DNA of 34,033 nt from an uncultured bacterium (GCA_903916675.1 CAIWXQ010000042.1:1-34033), one strand, 5' to 3'; positions 23,672 to 33,362 are shown, counted from the stretch's first letter. The notes: generated by a model from the sequence alone, not told the origin. Numbers and translations are program-made.

Positions 23672-25414
23672 ATGGACATGCGCGACTTGGAACGGCGGTC
23701 TTCGGCGGTGACGCTCTCCGACATGGAGGTGTTCATCTTTCCGGAGTTGTTGTACGGCCTCGTGCTGGCCAACCTGATGTCGCCGCGCATCTGGCGCTGG
23801 CGGGACGATCCCTGGTTCGCCGGGCTGAAGCGGATGAACACCTACCGCCGCATCCAGCGGCTGAAGCAGTACATCATCGGCCACTACGTCTTCAACCTCG
23901 ACCTGGAAACCTGGGGGCTTACGACCAAGCCGCGCGAGATGGCGCGCTTCCACCCCTTTGTCGATCCCGCCGTGCTGGCGCAGTCCAACGCGCTCTTCGG
24001 CTACGAGGGCGACAAATACTACTTCGACATCGGCATCCGCACGCACTTCGGCCTCGACAAGTTTACAACCGACACCATTCCGTACTGGAAGACCGAGACG
24101 GTCGAAGCCATGGATGCCTTTGTCCATCGCCCCGGCTACGCCACCGGCGCGGGCGAATGCGTCTCGCTGGCTGCGCTCTACGCGGCGGCCCTGCACATCG
24201 TGGCGGGCGTGCCGCTGCGCGACATTTTCCTGATGGCCACGCCCCTGCACTCGCAGAATTTTGTGGATACCGGCGAGGGCTTGCTGATCAACAACCGGCG
24301 GCTGGTCACCCGGAACATGTGGTTCAACGGCTCGGCGCTTTCGGGTCAGGCGCGGCGCGCATTGGAGAACGAGCGCGTCACGATCGTGTCGCACGTCACC
24401 GGTCACATTCACACCGTCTTTGACCGGGCCACCATCGATCCGGCCGCCTACCGTCGCTTCGGGCAGAAGCTGGCTTCCTTTCTGCAGTCGCCCCTCACGC
24501 CGGAGATGCTCGGCAATTTCCTGCGGCAGAGCCCCGGCTGCCAGAAGTGCTTCGTGATGCGCTGGCCGCTCAACGGCGTGGACCGCTACGTGTCGCTCGA
24601 GCGCGTCTTTGCCTACGAGCAGAACAGTCCCAGCCGTCTCACCGACGCCACCCGTGAGAAACTGTTGGGGGAGATCGCGCCGGAGGAGTTTGCGGCTGCG
24701 CATTGCCCGGGAAAACTTGTTTTCAACGATGTGGAGGCATACATCCGTGACCACACCATCAATCTGGACAAGGCCGAGGACGTGTCTGCGCTGAAGAAGC
24801 AGGTTGCGTGCGGTTGCCTGACCGGGATGAGTGCGATCGACGACTTGATCGCCTTCTGCCACGTCCGGCCCCGCCTGCCGGACATGTCCCGCGTGAAATC
24901 CGAGCCGGAATCCGCATTGATCGAACTCGAAGGATGCACCAGCGCCGAAGAGGTTTTGACGCGGCTGGAAGGGTTGCGCAGCCGGAACCGGACCGTGGAT
25001 CTGGCTTTCTATGCGTTTCGCGACCTGTCGCGCACCGAATCGCTGCCGTTTCTGCTGGCCGCGCTGCAGCGGTCGCCGGTGGCGCTGGCGGGCGCGGCAT
25101 CCATGACGGAAGACGAGGTGCTGCGCTGGGCCGAACAGTTGCCGGATGAATCGATCTACGAGGGTCCGGCGCGCCTGGCGCAGCCCGACGAGGTCTGGAA
25201 CTTCCGGCGTGGCGACGGGCTGGAGCGCGCGCTGGCAGTGGCCCTGATCCTTCGCGAGCGTCGGGGCGATCCGCGGATGGTCCTGGCAATCGAGGACGGC
25301 CAGGCCGTCCTGCGCGTTGGCAAGGAAACGATCTTCGCGTTGCCGACTGTCAAGCGGCCGCGCGAGACCGTGTGGGATCTGGCCGGCATTGCCTTGCGCG
25401 GCAAGACGACGTAA
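23672..25414 (+). CDS. Uncharacterised 580-residue protein with a possible Cys-His (transglutaminase-like) site
   Basis: I do not recognise a named family. No signal peptide is evident, so probably cytoplasmic. An N-terminal region (30-150) is rich in aromatic residues. At 160-195 lies GAGECVSLAALYAAALHIVAGVPLRDIFLMATPLH, written here in two pieces: GAGECVSLAALYAAALH and AGVPLRDIFLMATPLH. This spacing (Cys163 at the start of a helix, His193 about 30 residues later at the start of a strand, then GLLINNRR) resembles the papain/transglutaminase-like core. A Cys pair (PGCQKCF, near 290) follows. The second half (400-580) looks helical and then beta. The weakly marked start has no clear Shine-Dalgarno; ATG at 23678 is an alternative. 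It is single-gene, followed by a strong terminator. Confidence 0.6.
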   Translation: MDMRDLERRSSAVTLSDMEVFIFPELLYGLVLANLMSPRIWRWRDDPWFAGLKRMNTYRRIQRLKQYIIGHYVFNLDLETWGLTTKPREMARFHPFVDPAVLAQSNALFGYEGDKYYFDIGIRTHFGLDKFTTDTIPYWKTETVEAMDAFVHRPGYATGAGECVSLAALYAAALHIVAGVPLRDIFLMATPLHSQNFVDTGEGLLINNRRLVTRNMWFNGSALSGQARRALENERVTIVSHVTGHIHTVFDRATIDPAAYRRFGQKLASFLQSPLTPEMLGNFLRQSPGCQKCFVMRWPLNGVDRYVSLERVFAYEQNSPSRLTDATREKLLGEIAPEEFAAAHCPGKLVFNDVEAYIRDHTINLDKAEDVSALKKQVACGCLTGMSAIDDLIAFCHVRPRLPDMSRVKSEPESALIELEGCTSAEEVLTRLEGLRSRNRTVDLAFYAFRDLSRTESLPFLLAALQRSPVALAGAASMTEDEVLRWAEQLPDESIYEGPARLAQPDEVWNFRRGDGLERALAVALILRERRGDPRMVLAIEDGQAVLRVGKETIFALPTVKRPRETVWDLAGIALRGKTT

Positions 25415-25452
25415 GCCGGGAAACAGCCGCCACGCGTCGGATGGGAAAAGAA

Positions 25453-25489
25453 AACAGGCGCGGAATCCGGGTGGATTTCCGCGCCTGTT
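25453..25489. terminator. Strong bidirectional terminator between convergent genes
   Basis: AACAGGCGCGGAA (25453-25465) pairs perfectly with TTCCGCGCCTGTT (25477-25489). The inner part can extend further through TCC/GGA with a bulge. It is flanked by A-rich sequence on the left and TGTTT on the right, suiting both convergent genes. Confidence 0.85.
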
Positions 25490-25504
25490 GTTTGCGCCGC
25501 TCGC

Positions 25505-28500
25505 TTACGGACCCGGCGACCAGCCGGAAGGCGTGTTGTCGATCTCCGGCCGGAAGAACTGGTGCGGGTTGGTGACCGGGCCGCCAACCTGCCAGAAGCC
25601 GTTGGCGTCGAACGTCGAGGCAGACACATTGGTGTCGTACACGGCGAAGATCGAAGCATCGGTGAGGTTGGTCTTGCTCATGATGCGGAGCGTCGCCCCG
25701 CCATTGAGGTAATTGATTTTGTTGCTGTTCACCAGCAGGTGCACCAGCGCGCTCACCATGCTGTTGGAGGCGCCAAAGGCCGTGGTATTGAACACCAGCG
25801 AGTTGCTGGCTGTCGGGTTGACATCAAACCAGTACTCCTGCGTCAGGCTGAGCGCACCGTTCCCCCAGTGGTTGGAAAGATCAGCCTCGCCAAACCCCCA
25901 CTGCGACAGCCAGGCAGTCGGAATGTTGGTCGGATAGCCGGTCTGCTGCGGGGTGGCATAGTCGAAGGCTACGTTGTTGCTGATGGCCTGCGACATGATT
26001 CCCGACGACCAGGTGTACTGGCTGAGACCGATTGCCGGCGTGTTGGTGGCGCCGTTCGAGACGAACGAACTGATGCGGAACCAGCTGTCCGCGGTATATA
26101 CGACCTGCGTGCTTGTGCCATTCGCGACCTGTACGCCTGAGACGACGGATTGCGATCCGTGGGAACTGATCCCCAGGGTCAGCGTGAAAAAGTCCTGATT
26201 CTTCGGCAGGATGGGGTCTGCCGGGCCGAGCTTTTGGTCTGTATTGGGCAGCCCTGGCGTGTAGTTGCCGTCGCTGGGTTGATTCCATTCGAAGTCGCTC
26301 GCGCGGGTACCGAGATGCCCCGGCAGCGGTCCTTGCAGCGCCAGCGGCGAAAGGGTATAGCCATTCTTTGCGTTCTGAATAAAAGTATAGCCAGTCTGTG
26401 AAAAGACCCAGCTGACTCGACTTTCCCATGCGCCCATGCTGCGTGTTAGGCGCCAGGCGCCATACGATGGGATGGTAACCGAATACGGCCCGGAATCGCT
26501 AAACGTCTGATTGACACGCGGAACGCCGACATCGCCCCAGACAAAGAAACCCCAGCCCGTATTGCTGGTGTTGGTCAGGGTCAGACTACTGGTAATTGTG
26601 CAATTGGTAATTAAGGACAAATCGTAATACTGCAGTTCGATCAGCCAATTGCCAAGGTTTGCGCCTGCGGGGCCAATGAGTTCGACATATTCATTGGTGA
26701 TGTCCGCATCCGTGGAGTAATCATAATAATTGAACTCATTGATCCAGACGCTGCCCGGCGGGCAGGAATAGACAAAGTAGTACGGCGACCAGCCGGACGC
26801 TGCCTTGGCGACATTCAGGTCAACCGGCGTGTACCAGGACGGGTTGGTAAAGGCATTGGTTCCCTGAAAATAGGGTTTGCCAACCATGTCGGCATTGGTC
26901 CCCCAGACCACGTATTGGATGACCGTGTCAATCGCATTGGCCGGGATGAACGACCCGGACGGCGTGGCATAGGTCTTGTCAGCAATGTTGGTCAGCTCCA
27001 GCATGGGCACGCCCGGATTCGGCGTGCTGCCGGTCCCCCACCAGTTTTTCACACCCCAGTTGTTTGTTCCCACAACATAGCTGAGGAACACGCGAATTCC
27101 CTGCGGGTTCATCAGGTATCGCCCGATGGTGGCCTGCACGCCGACCTTGTCCGGCCAGAGCGGCTGGCCCGGCAGCAGCGAGGCGCTGACAATTTCGAAG
27201 CCGGCGCGCACAGGCTCGGTCACGAGCACATTGTCAATGCAGAGCCGTCCGGCGTTGTTGGTCGGAGGCGTGGTCGCAGGCGTGTTGGTCTGCGTGTAAA
27301 TGCGCACGGCATGGTTGTCGAGGTCGAATAGATTGGGCATGTCGAAGAATTGGTATGTCATATTTGTGGCGCTGAAGTTGGTGACAATGGTCCAGGGACC
27401 GTTGCCGTTCGGTGCCAGCTGGATCGAGACATACGCAGGGGCGGTGTTAGTAAAGGCGCGGTACCAGAAGGAGATCTCGCCAATGCCGGTGTCAATCTGG
27501 GGGGTCTGGATGTAGGGGTTGTCTGCGCCGAGGGTCACCAGCACGTTGTTCGTCGGGCTGTTGTTCATGTAACAGGTCTGCTGCGGGTCGCCCGGCCCGG
27601 CGGAGCTCTGGAAGGTCAGGCTGGTGGTGTTGGTGTTGCCGCTGGACGAGGTGACCATGCAGTTATAAGCCATCCAGGTTGTGGCATCCGGCGGCGGATA
27701 GTTGAGGGCGACCAGATTGTTGATGTTGAGGACGGCGCCGGTGGAGGAACCGCTGGTCTGGACTACGCGGATGCGTCCGTTGAGGTGCGCCGTTTGGACG
27801 GCCACCACGCGGTTGACAGGATTGGAGGAAGAAGCGCTGAAGACCGTGTCGGTGAATGTAGCGTTCTGGACATCGACGAACAAGGCGGGGTTGTTGATGT
27901 CTGTGGCCTGGACCTTATAGACGTTGGTCCCGCTGTCGACCCAGGCGTTGAATGAGAGCAAGCCCAGGCCGTTTGTGAGGTAAGGCGACCAGAGTCCCTG
28001 CGCCAGCGCAGGGTTGGCGCGCGAGGTGTCGAAAGACGCGTAGTTGCCCAGGCCCGGTGTATTGACGATCAGGCCTTCGGTAATGATCCACCCCATCACC
28101 CCGTCAGCGGTTGTTCCATTCTGCGACCAGGTGTACTGTTGGGACGGGCTGGTCCAGTTCCAGAACACGACGTTATTGACTGTGGCAATGATGCTGGGGT
28201 TCATGTTGTAGTCCGCAGAGCCGCGGGTATAGCCCCGCCACGGATCAAGCGACAGGTTGTCCACGACGACGGGTTGATCTGCCGGACTGGACTGGAGGCG
28301 GACAAAGGCGGAATCCCACAGGTTGAGCCCAATTACGGAAGACGCATAATTGTAGGAAGAAACCGTGATTGTGGCATTGCTTGTCCAGGTCGTGGGCGTG
28401 GCGGCCCGCGCCACGTAGAGGACCAGTTTTGACGGCACATTTGTGCGCGTCAGATAGCCAAGGGCGTTGGTCTGCCACCAGGCGTTTCCATCGGAACGGG

Positions 28501-30904
28501 TGCCGCCTAAATACCAGTAGTTGGAGCTGCCGCTGGCATTGTAATTTGTGAACGCGACCGGGTTGGCGCCGCTGTTCACGCCGAGCGCACGGACCTGCGC
28601 TTCCGCATCCGAGCAGAGGAACCCGACTGTGCCGCCAGTGGAAAGCCGGGAGGCGTCCGAATCGACAAAAACGTTTGTGGTCAGAGTGAAGAACGTTCCA
28701 TTGGTGACAGACACGCTGCCGTTGAAAACCACAGCAGGCCCCGCAGTGGTGGCCCAGGTGAGATCGACCTGTATGCCGTTGGCGTTGGTCAGCTGGAGGG
28801 CGGGCGCGTTGGAGAGGGTGCCAATGGTTTTGGTGATGACGCCGTTGTTCCAGCGGAACAGATCGAGCCGCACATTGCTGTCGTTGCCGCTGTTGTCGGA
28901 GTTCTGCGTCAGGCGCAGTTCATAGAAGTTTCCGAGGTTTGGCCCTGGGAGGCGGTAGCACAACAGCAGCGAGATCGAAGCGTTGGTTCCGAGCGACAGG
29001 GAGCTGGCGCGGAACGTGTTGGTGACGCGGTACCCGCTGACCCACGGCGAACCGTTCGTGAGAAAACTCAGATCGCTCGTATAGACCGCGTAGTTGTTGT
29101 CTGCCTGGGCCAAACGGGCATTGAAGGCGAAGTTATGAACGCCGTAGGTCATCCCATTGGGAATGACGGCGTAGGGCGGCTGATTTCCGACATTGCCCAG
29201 CGCCGCGGACGCATTGTTCAGCAGCAAGGCACGATTTGCCGCCGCGGTGGCCGATAGCTGACGCTCGCCAACGATCGAGGCCTCCTGATACCAGTAGTAG
29301 TTGAGGGCTGCCCCGATGGTTGGCGTGTAGGCATCCGTAAGGGGCGCATTCAGCGGATCGGTCAGGAATCCGTTTGTCCGCCAGGTTGACGCATCGAAGA
29401 GGTTGGTCCCCCAGGTGGCAAAGTTGTTGGTATAGGTCTGGATGGCGTAGAGCCCCATGCTTTGCGTGAAGTGCGTGGGGTCGGCCGGCCAGACGTTGAA
29501 ATCCTGGTAGACGGCGCGGCGGACGAGGTAGTTCAGGTTGGTGGTGGCCAGGCGGAAGACCAGGAAGCCGCTGTAATTCAGGTTTGCCTGCAGCGCATAC
29601 TGCGGGTCTGAGGTGAGTTCCGCTGTGCCGCCAAGCGGCGGATTTGAGAAATCCTGGTTGGTGTCGCCCCAGGAGATGGCATTGGTGCTGAAGCTGAGCG
29701 CATTGCTGGTGTACAGGCCGTTCCCCACGAAGAACCACGGCAGATTGGTGACGCCCTGCATCAGGATCAACCCCTGCCAGATATAGTCACCCACCAGCGA
29801 CATCGAGGCGGTCAGGTTCGTTGGCGTGGTCTGCAGGATCATGCTGCCCAGGTCTGACCGGAACGCCCGGTTATTGTAGGAAAGCGATGATGGCGTCCCC
29901 CTCGCGGTCAGCTGGGCTGGAGAAGGATACAGTGCCAGCACCGGGCCGGTCCGCAGATCCGGCAGATAGGAAGGGGAGATGCCCTCGCTCTTGTAGTAGG
30001 CTGTTCCTGCATTGGTCGTAATATTGTTGCTGTAGGCATAACCTGAGAAGAGGCTTTTGAAATAATAATACGTCGTCGATCCTGCCGGGCACGCCGGAAT
30101 GATGGTCTCGTACGAATTGGCATTGGTGGTGATGTACATGTTGGTGGTCGACCAGGGCGATAAGCCGCCCGCGGTCATGTACGCGTAAGAGACCGACAAG
30201 GCCTGGCTGGTGGAAGGTGCGTTCACCGGATCGTAGTCCGTGGTCTGGCAGCGCACATAGGTCGGATCCTCGCTGCTGGGGTATCCGGGGTTGTGCAGGC
30301 TTTCCGTGATCAGCACGTCCGTGGGCGGAGGCGAAACCACGACGTTGTCGAGGACGAGATTGCCACTCTGGGCGAGGTCGATTGGATTCCAGCCGGTGAT
30401 CTGAATTTGCACCTGCGACGGCACGCGAAGATTGACAGGGATGACCGGGTATAGGATTGCCGCACCGGAAACCGTATTGGAATAATAGGTTGTCCAGGTC
30501 CCCCCGTTGGTCAGAACCTGCACAACAAAATTGGCGTACCAGGTGGTCGGGCTTGTGGTGCGAACTCCCGCCTCAAAGTAGATCGTGCCGACGCCGACCG
30601 GAAGCACGGGAGAGCGGAGATACGCCGTTTGCCCCAGACTGTTTGTGCCGACGCGCAACCAGGCGCCATTCGTGGTGTTGTTGAGCGTGTTGATCAAGGC
30701 GCCAAAATTTGCCACGCGGAGCATGGTGCCGGTCCAGCCGGATGTATTATAGCCGTTATAATTAGGTGCGGCCCCCACTACCCAGCTTTCGCCAGCCTCA
30801 AACGAGACCCATCGCGTGCCGTCCAGGGCAGCACGCGCCGGCAGGGCGGCTGCCAGGAGCAGAGCGATCAATAGAACCCCTTGGTATCGCAGAAATGATT
30901 TCAT
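25505..30904 (-). CDS. Giant exported multidomain protein with a lamin-tail-like domain
   Basis: 1799 residues from the ATG at 30904 (GGAGGA about 9 bases upstream). Signal peptide: KSFLRYQGVLLIALLLAAAL, cleaved near PARA. The body is unusually rich in Asn, Thr, Ser and Tyr. Several beta-sandwich modules can be seen, each closing with a similar strand: DNVVVSPPPTD (near 185), DNLSLDPWRG (near 880), INNLVALNYPPPD (near 1060) and DNVLVTEPV (near 1222). A LamG-like segment lies near 590-780 (NYAVYTSDLSFLTNGSPW; VGFLCSDAEAQVRALG). A lamin-tail-type domain is near 1380-1500 (SVWINEFNYYDYSTDADITN, NEYVELIGPAG). The C-terminus ends ...GPVTNPHQFFRPEID without a PEP-CTERM or LPXTG signal. Probably a surface or secreted adhesin or polysaccharide-binding protein; function inferred only. 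The gene is visibly lower in GC than its neighbours. Confidence 0.75.
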   Translation of the reverse strand: MKSFLRYQGVLLIALLLAAALPARAALDGTRWVSFEAGESWVVGAAPNYNGYNTSGWTGTMLRVANFGALINTLNNTTNGAWLRVGTNSLGQTAYLRSPVLPVGVGTIYFEAGVRTTSPTTWYANFVVQVLTNGGTWTTYYSNTVSGAAILYPVIPVNLRVPSQVQIQITGWNPIDLAQSGNLVLDNVVVSPPPTDVLITESLHNPGYPSSEDPTYVRCQTTDYDPVNAPSTSQALSVSYAYMTAGGLSPWSTTNMYITTNANSYETIIPACPAGSTTYYYFKSLFSGYAYSNNITTNAGTAYYKSEGISPSYLPDLRTGPVLALYPSPAQLTARGTPSSLSYNNRAFRSDLGSMILQTTPTNLTASMSLVGDYIWQGLILMQGVTNLPWFFVGNGLYTSNALSFSTNAISWGDTNQDFSNPPLGGTAELTSDPQYALQANLNYSGFLVFRLATTNLNYLVRRAVYQDFNVWPADPTHFTQSMGLYAIQTYTNNFATWGTNLFDASTWRTNGFLTDPLNAPLTDAYTPTIGAALNYYWYQEASIVGERQLSATAAANRALLLNNASAALGNVGNQPPYAVIPNGMTYGVHNFAFNARLAQADNNYAVYTSDLSFLTNGSPWVSGYRVTNTFRASSLSLGTNASISLLLCYRLPGPNLGNFYELRLTQNSDNSGNDSNVRLDLFRWNNGVITKTIGTLSNAPALQLTNANGIQVDLTWATTAGPAVVFNGSVSVTNGTFFTLTTNVFVDSDASRLSTGGTVGFLCSDAEAQVRALGVNSGANPVAFTNYNASGSSNYWYLGGTRSDGNAWWQTNALGYLTRTNVPSKLVLYVARAATPTTWTSNATITVSSYNYASSVIGLNLWDSAFVRLQSSPADQPVVVDNLSLDPWRGYTRGSADYNMNPSIIATVNNVVFWNWTSPSQQYTWSQNGTTADGVMGWIITEGLIVNTPGLGNYASFDTSRANPALAQGLWSPYLTNGLGLLSFNAWVDSGTNVYKVQATDINNPALFVDVQNATFTDTVFSASSSNPVNRVVAVQTAHLNGRIRVVQTSGSSTGAVLNINNLVALNYPPPDATTWMAYNCMVTSSSGNTNTTSLTFQSSAGPGDPQQTCYMNNSPTNNVLVTLGADNPYIQTPQIDTGIGEISFWYRAFTNTAPAYVSIQLAPNGNGPWTIVTNFSATNMTYQFFDMPNLFDLDNHAVRIYTQTNTPATTPPTNNAGRLCIDNVLVTEPVRAGFEIVSASLLPGQPLWPDKVGVQATIGRYLMNPQGIRVFLSYVVGTNNWGVKNWWGTGSTPNPGVPMLELTNIADKTYATPSGSFIPANAIDTVIQYVVWGTNADMVGKPYFQGTNAFTNPSWYTPVDLNVAKAASGWSPYYFVYSCPPGSVWINEFNYYDYSTDADITNEYVELIGPAGANLGNWLIELQYYDLSLITNCTITSSLTLTNTSNTGWGFFVWGDVGVPRVNQTFSDSGPYSVTIPSYGAWRLTRSMGAWESRVSWVFSQTGYTFIQNAKNGYTLSPLALQGPLPGHLGTRASDFEWNQPSDGNYTPGLPNTDQKLGPADPILPKNQDFFTLTLGISSHGSQSVVSGVQVANGTSTQVVYTADSWFRISSFVSNGATNTPAIGLSQYTWSSGIMSQAISNNVAFDYATPQQTGYPTNIPTAWLSQWGFGEADLSNHWGNGALSLTQEYWFDVNPTASNSLVFNTTAFGASNSMVSALVHLLVNSNKINYLNGGATLRIMSKTNLTDASIFAVYDTNVSASTFDANGFWQVGGPVTNPHQFFRPEIDNTPSGWSPGP

Positions 30905-31065
30905 GGTTGCTTCCTCCGCGAAAAGAGACAGTGGCGCCTGGCAAGCCAACCAATCCCATAACCATTCTGGCATGGTCACTGGATTGCCGAACCCAACCTG
31001 TACTGATCATTCTATTGTAAAGGATGTGTCTCGGACGCACAATCAAAAGCCGAAAGCTAAGGTAG

Positions 31066-31087
31066 GGCGCGCAGTCTCTTGCGCGCC
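31066..31087. repeat. Hairpin of the GTCYCK-loop family
   Basis: GGCGCGCA (31066-31073) pairs with TGCGCGCC (31080-31087) around GTCTCT. It lies between rimO and the giant-protein gene and shares loop length and closing A-T pair with the hairpins at 1755 and 21512. A GCGCGC-containing degenerate copy follows at about 31099. Confidence 0.55.
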
Positions 31088-31130
31088 GCAGCGCAGAAAG
31101 GCGCGCGCTCCGCTTTTCGCCAAAACTTCT

Positions 31131-32567
31131 TCACCCGCGGCGTGAGGCCGCAGGGGTCGCCGCCTGCCCCCGTAACGGATCCGTTACCTCGGCCGCCAGG
31201 TCGTACCCCTTGCCGCCGACGAGGCGCACGGGGAGGAACTGGCCGGCGCGCATGCCGGGCAAAACGCCCCGGACATGCGTCACGCCGTCCACATCCGGCG
31301 CCTGCCGGGGGAGGCGGGCCAGCCAGGCTGCGGCCTGCGGTCGGCTGCCGCCGGTCATCTTCTCCGGGCCTGCCAGCAGCAGCGCCTGCATCAGGGTTCC
31401 CTGCAGCGTCCGCCGCCGGGTATCCACCACCCGCCGCTGCAATTGCAGCAGCCGGTCGCGGCGTTCTGCGGCGATTTCGGCAGGCGGGACATCGGCCTTG
31501 CCGAAAGCAGCCGTCCCTTCCTCGGGCGAAAAGGCAAAGACCCCCAGATGATCGAACTGTGCGGCCTCGACGTAGTCCAGCAGGTGTTGAAAATGCGCGT
31601 CAGTCTCGCCGGGAAACCCCACGAGGCAGGTGGTTCGCAGCGTAATCCCCGGCACGCTCCGCCGCAGGCGCCGGGGCAGTTCCGCTACGGCCCGGATCGA
31701 ATCCGCCCGCCGCATGGCGCGGAGCATCTCCGGATGGCTGTGCTGGATGGGCAGGTCCAGGTAGGCGCACACGTGGCGCGAGCTGGCCATGACATCCAGC
31801 AACTCGTCCGTGACGCGCGCGGGATAGCCGTACAGCACGCGGATCCAGAACTCGCCCGCGAGGCTGTCCAGCGCGCGCAGCAGCGCGGGCAGGTCCGAGG
31901 GCGCCGCAATTTTGTCCGCGCGCAAATCCTGCCCGTAGCTGGTCGTGTCCTGCGAGATCAGGTTCAGCTCGCGCGCGCCGGAGTCCAGCAGTGTCCGCGC
32001 CTCTGCCAGCAGTTCGTCGACGCGGCGGGAGCGATAGCGTCCGCGGATTCCGGGAATGGCGCAGAAGGCGCAGGCATGGTTGCATCCTTCGGCCACCTTG
32101 AGATAGGCAAAGGGCCCGCCGCTGAAGCGCAGCGCCGGTTGCGGCGGACGAAAGAGCCGCTGCGGCGCGCCGGTGCCGATTGCCACGATCCCCCGTTGTC
32201 CCGCTGCCACCTGCCGCGCGATCACGCCGATGCGGTCCAGTTCGTCCACGCCGACAAACGCATCCACATCCGGAAAGGTCGTGGCGATCCGGTCGCGGTA
32301 GCGCTGCGGCAGGCAGCCGGCCACGATCACCGCCCGGCATCCGCCCGCCGCCTTGTGCCGGCAGGCGCGCAGGATCGCCTCGGCCGCCTCGGCACGGGCG
32401 TCCTCGATGAAGGCGCACGTGTTGATCAGGATGATGTCCGCCTCTTCCGGCGAGGGCGCCAGGCGCAGGTTCTCCGCCAGCAGCGTGCCAGCCATGACCT
32501 GCGAGTCCACCAGATTCTTGGCGCAACCGAGGCTGACAAAACCGATGGAGAGCGTGCCGGACGTCAT
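31131..32567 (-). CDS. rimO: Ribosomal protein S12 methylthiotransferase RimO
   Basis: Radical-SAM enzyme that adds a methylthio group to an aspartate of ribosomal protein S12. 478 residues. The N-terminal UPF0004 domain carries cluster cysteines Cys15 (SLGCAKNLVDS), Cys51 (INTCAFIEDA) and Cys85 (VAGCLPQRY). The radical-SAM motif CNHACAFC (Cys162, 166, 169) is followed by AIPGIRGRYRSR, the RimO-specific form that separates it from MiaB. A C-terminal TRAM-like domain follows (VRLVGGKGYDLAAEV), with a short Arg/Gly tail. It starts 18 bp after rodZ; no Shine-Dalgarno is visible, so translation may be coupled. The ftsK-rodZ-rimO order is a familiar arrangement in other phyla. Confidence 0.95.
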   Translation of the reverse strand: MTSGTLSIGFVSLGCAKNLVDSQVMAGTLLAENLRLAPSPEEADIILINTCAFIEDARAEAAEAILRACRHKAAGGCRAVIVAGCLPQRYRDRIATTFPDVDAFVGVDELDRIGVIARQVAAGQRGIVAIGTGAPQRLFRPPQPALRFSGGPFAYLKVAEGCNHACAFCAIPGIRGRYRSRRVDELLAEARTLLDSGARELNLISQDTTSYGQDLRADKIAAPSDLPALLRALDSLAGEFWIRVLYGYPARVTDELLDVMASSRHVCAYLDLPIQHSHPEMLRAMRRADSIRAVAELPRRLRRSVPGITLRTTCLVGFPGETDAHFQHLLDYVEAAQFDHLGVFAFSPEEGTAAFGKADVPPAEIAAERRDRLLQLQRRVVDTRRRTLQGTLMQALLLAGPEKMTGGSRPQAAAWLARLPRQAPDVDGVTHVRGVLPGMRAGQFLPVRLVGGKGYDLAAEVTDPLRGQAATPAASRRG

Positions 32568-32585
32568 GAGGAGAAACCGACGGAC

Positions 32586-33362
32586 CTAATCGAAATACGG
32601 CGCCGAGGGCCGCAGCACGCGCTCGACCTTGACGGGCGTGGATCGGGACGGGCCTGCCTTCGGGTCCTTCTTCTTGTGGTTGGCGGACAGGACCAGGATC
32701 AGCACCAGAACCAGCCCGGCTGCGCCGGCCGCGATGCCGATGGTTGCGGGCGACCAACGCAGGTCGAACGGAAGCCAGCTGACCGCGGTTTCGCGCCGCG
32801 GCCGCGCAGCCTCTGCTTCTGCCGCAGCTTCGGCCCGGACCTTGGCCGGCGGCCGGAGATGAACGCCAACGCCGGCAGCCGGCCGCACGCGCGGCGGCGC
32901 GGCCTCGCCCGGTTGCGCCGGATCAGCCACGGAGCGCACGGCTTCCGAACGACCTGCGGCCACGGAGAACAGATCCGGTTCCTGGGCAGATTGCCCAGCC
33001 GCCTGGTCCGGCGGCGTGGCAGCAGCAGGGGCCGCCGCAGTGGAACCCTCGGCCGCCACGTCCGTTTCGTCCGGCTGCGACTCTGCCGTCGTTTCCCCCA
33101 CCATCCGGCGCGTCACCTGCGGCGGACGCGAGCCGGTGTAAATCTCCATGAATTCACGGATCAACGGCTCGGAATCCAGCCCCAGGTGCTCGGCGTACAG
33201 CTTGATGAAACCGCGGCCGTAGATCGGCGCCGCAATCCGCCGGAAGTCGTCGCGCTCCAGGTCCTCAACGATCTGCGTCATCATGCGGGTGGCTTCCGCC
33301 ACCTGCGAAATGGTCTGCCCCTTTTCCTCGCGTGCCTGTCGAAAAGTCGTTCCAAGTGACAT
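32586..33362 (-). CDS. rodZ: RodZ-like helix-turn-helix membrane protein
   Basis: Cell-shape protein that links MreB to the envelope in the best-studied members. 258 residues: an N-terminal HTH_25-type domain (LGTTFRQAREEKGQTISQVA, then PIYGRGFIKLYAEHLGLD at 46-63), a long Ala/Pro/Glu linker (about 90-195), one membrane segment (about 207-226, IGIAAGAAGLVLVLILVL) and only about 30 residues outside (KKKDPKAGPSRSTPVKVERV). The folded C-terminal extracytoplasmic domain of E. coli RodZ is missing. The start at 33362 has GGAG about 8 bases upstream. It follows ftsK and precedes rimO on the same strand. Confidence 0.85.
   Translation of the reverse strand: MSLGTTFRQAREEKGQTISQVAEATRMMTQIVEDLERDDFRRIAAPIYGRGFIKLYAEHLGLDSEPLIREFMEIYTGSRPPQVTRRMVGETTAESQPDETDVAAEGSTAAAPAAATPPDQAAGQSAQEPDLFSVAAGRSEAVRSVADPAQPGEAAPPRVRPAAGVGVHLRPPAKVRAEAAAEAEAARPRRETAVSWLPFDLRWSPATIGIAAGAAGLVLVLILVLSANHKKKDPKAGPSRSTPVKVERVLRPSAPYFD

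Noticed and set aside
23579-24862. 427-codon open frame on the minus strand
   Set aside because: Antisense of the 580-residue plus-strand protein, which has the better codon pattern and a downstream terminator.
31275-33359. 694-codon open frame on the plus strand
   Set aside because: Antisense across rimO and rodZ, including their intergenic gap; no family motifs.
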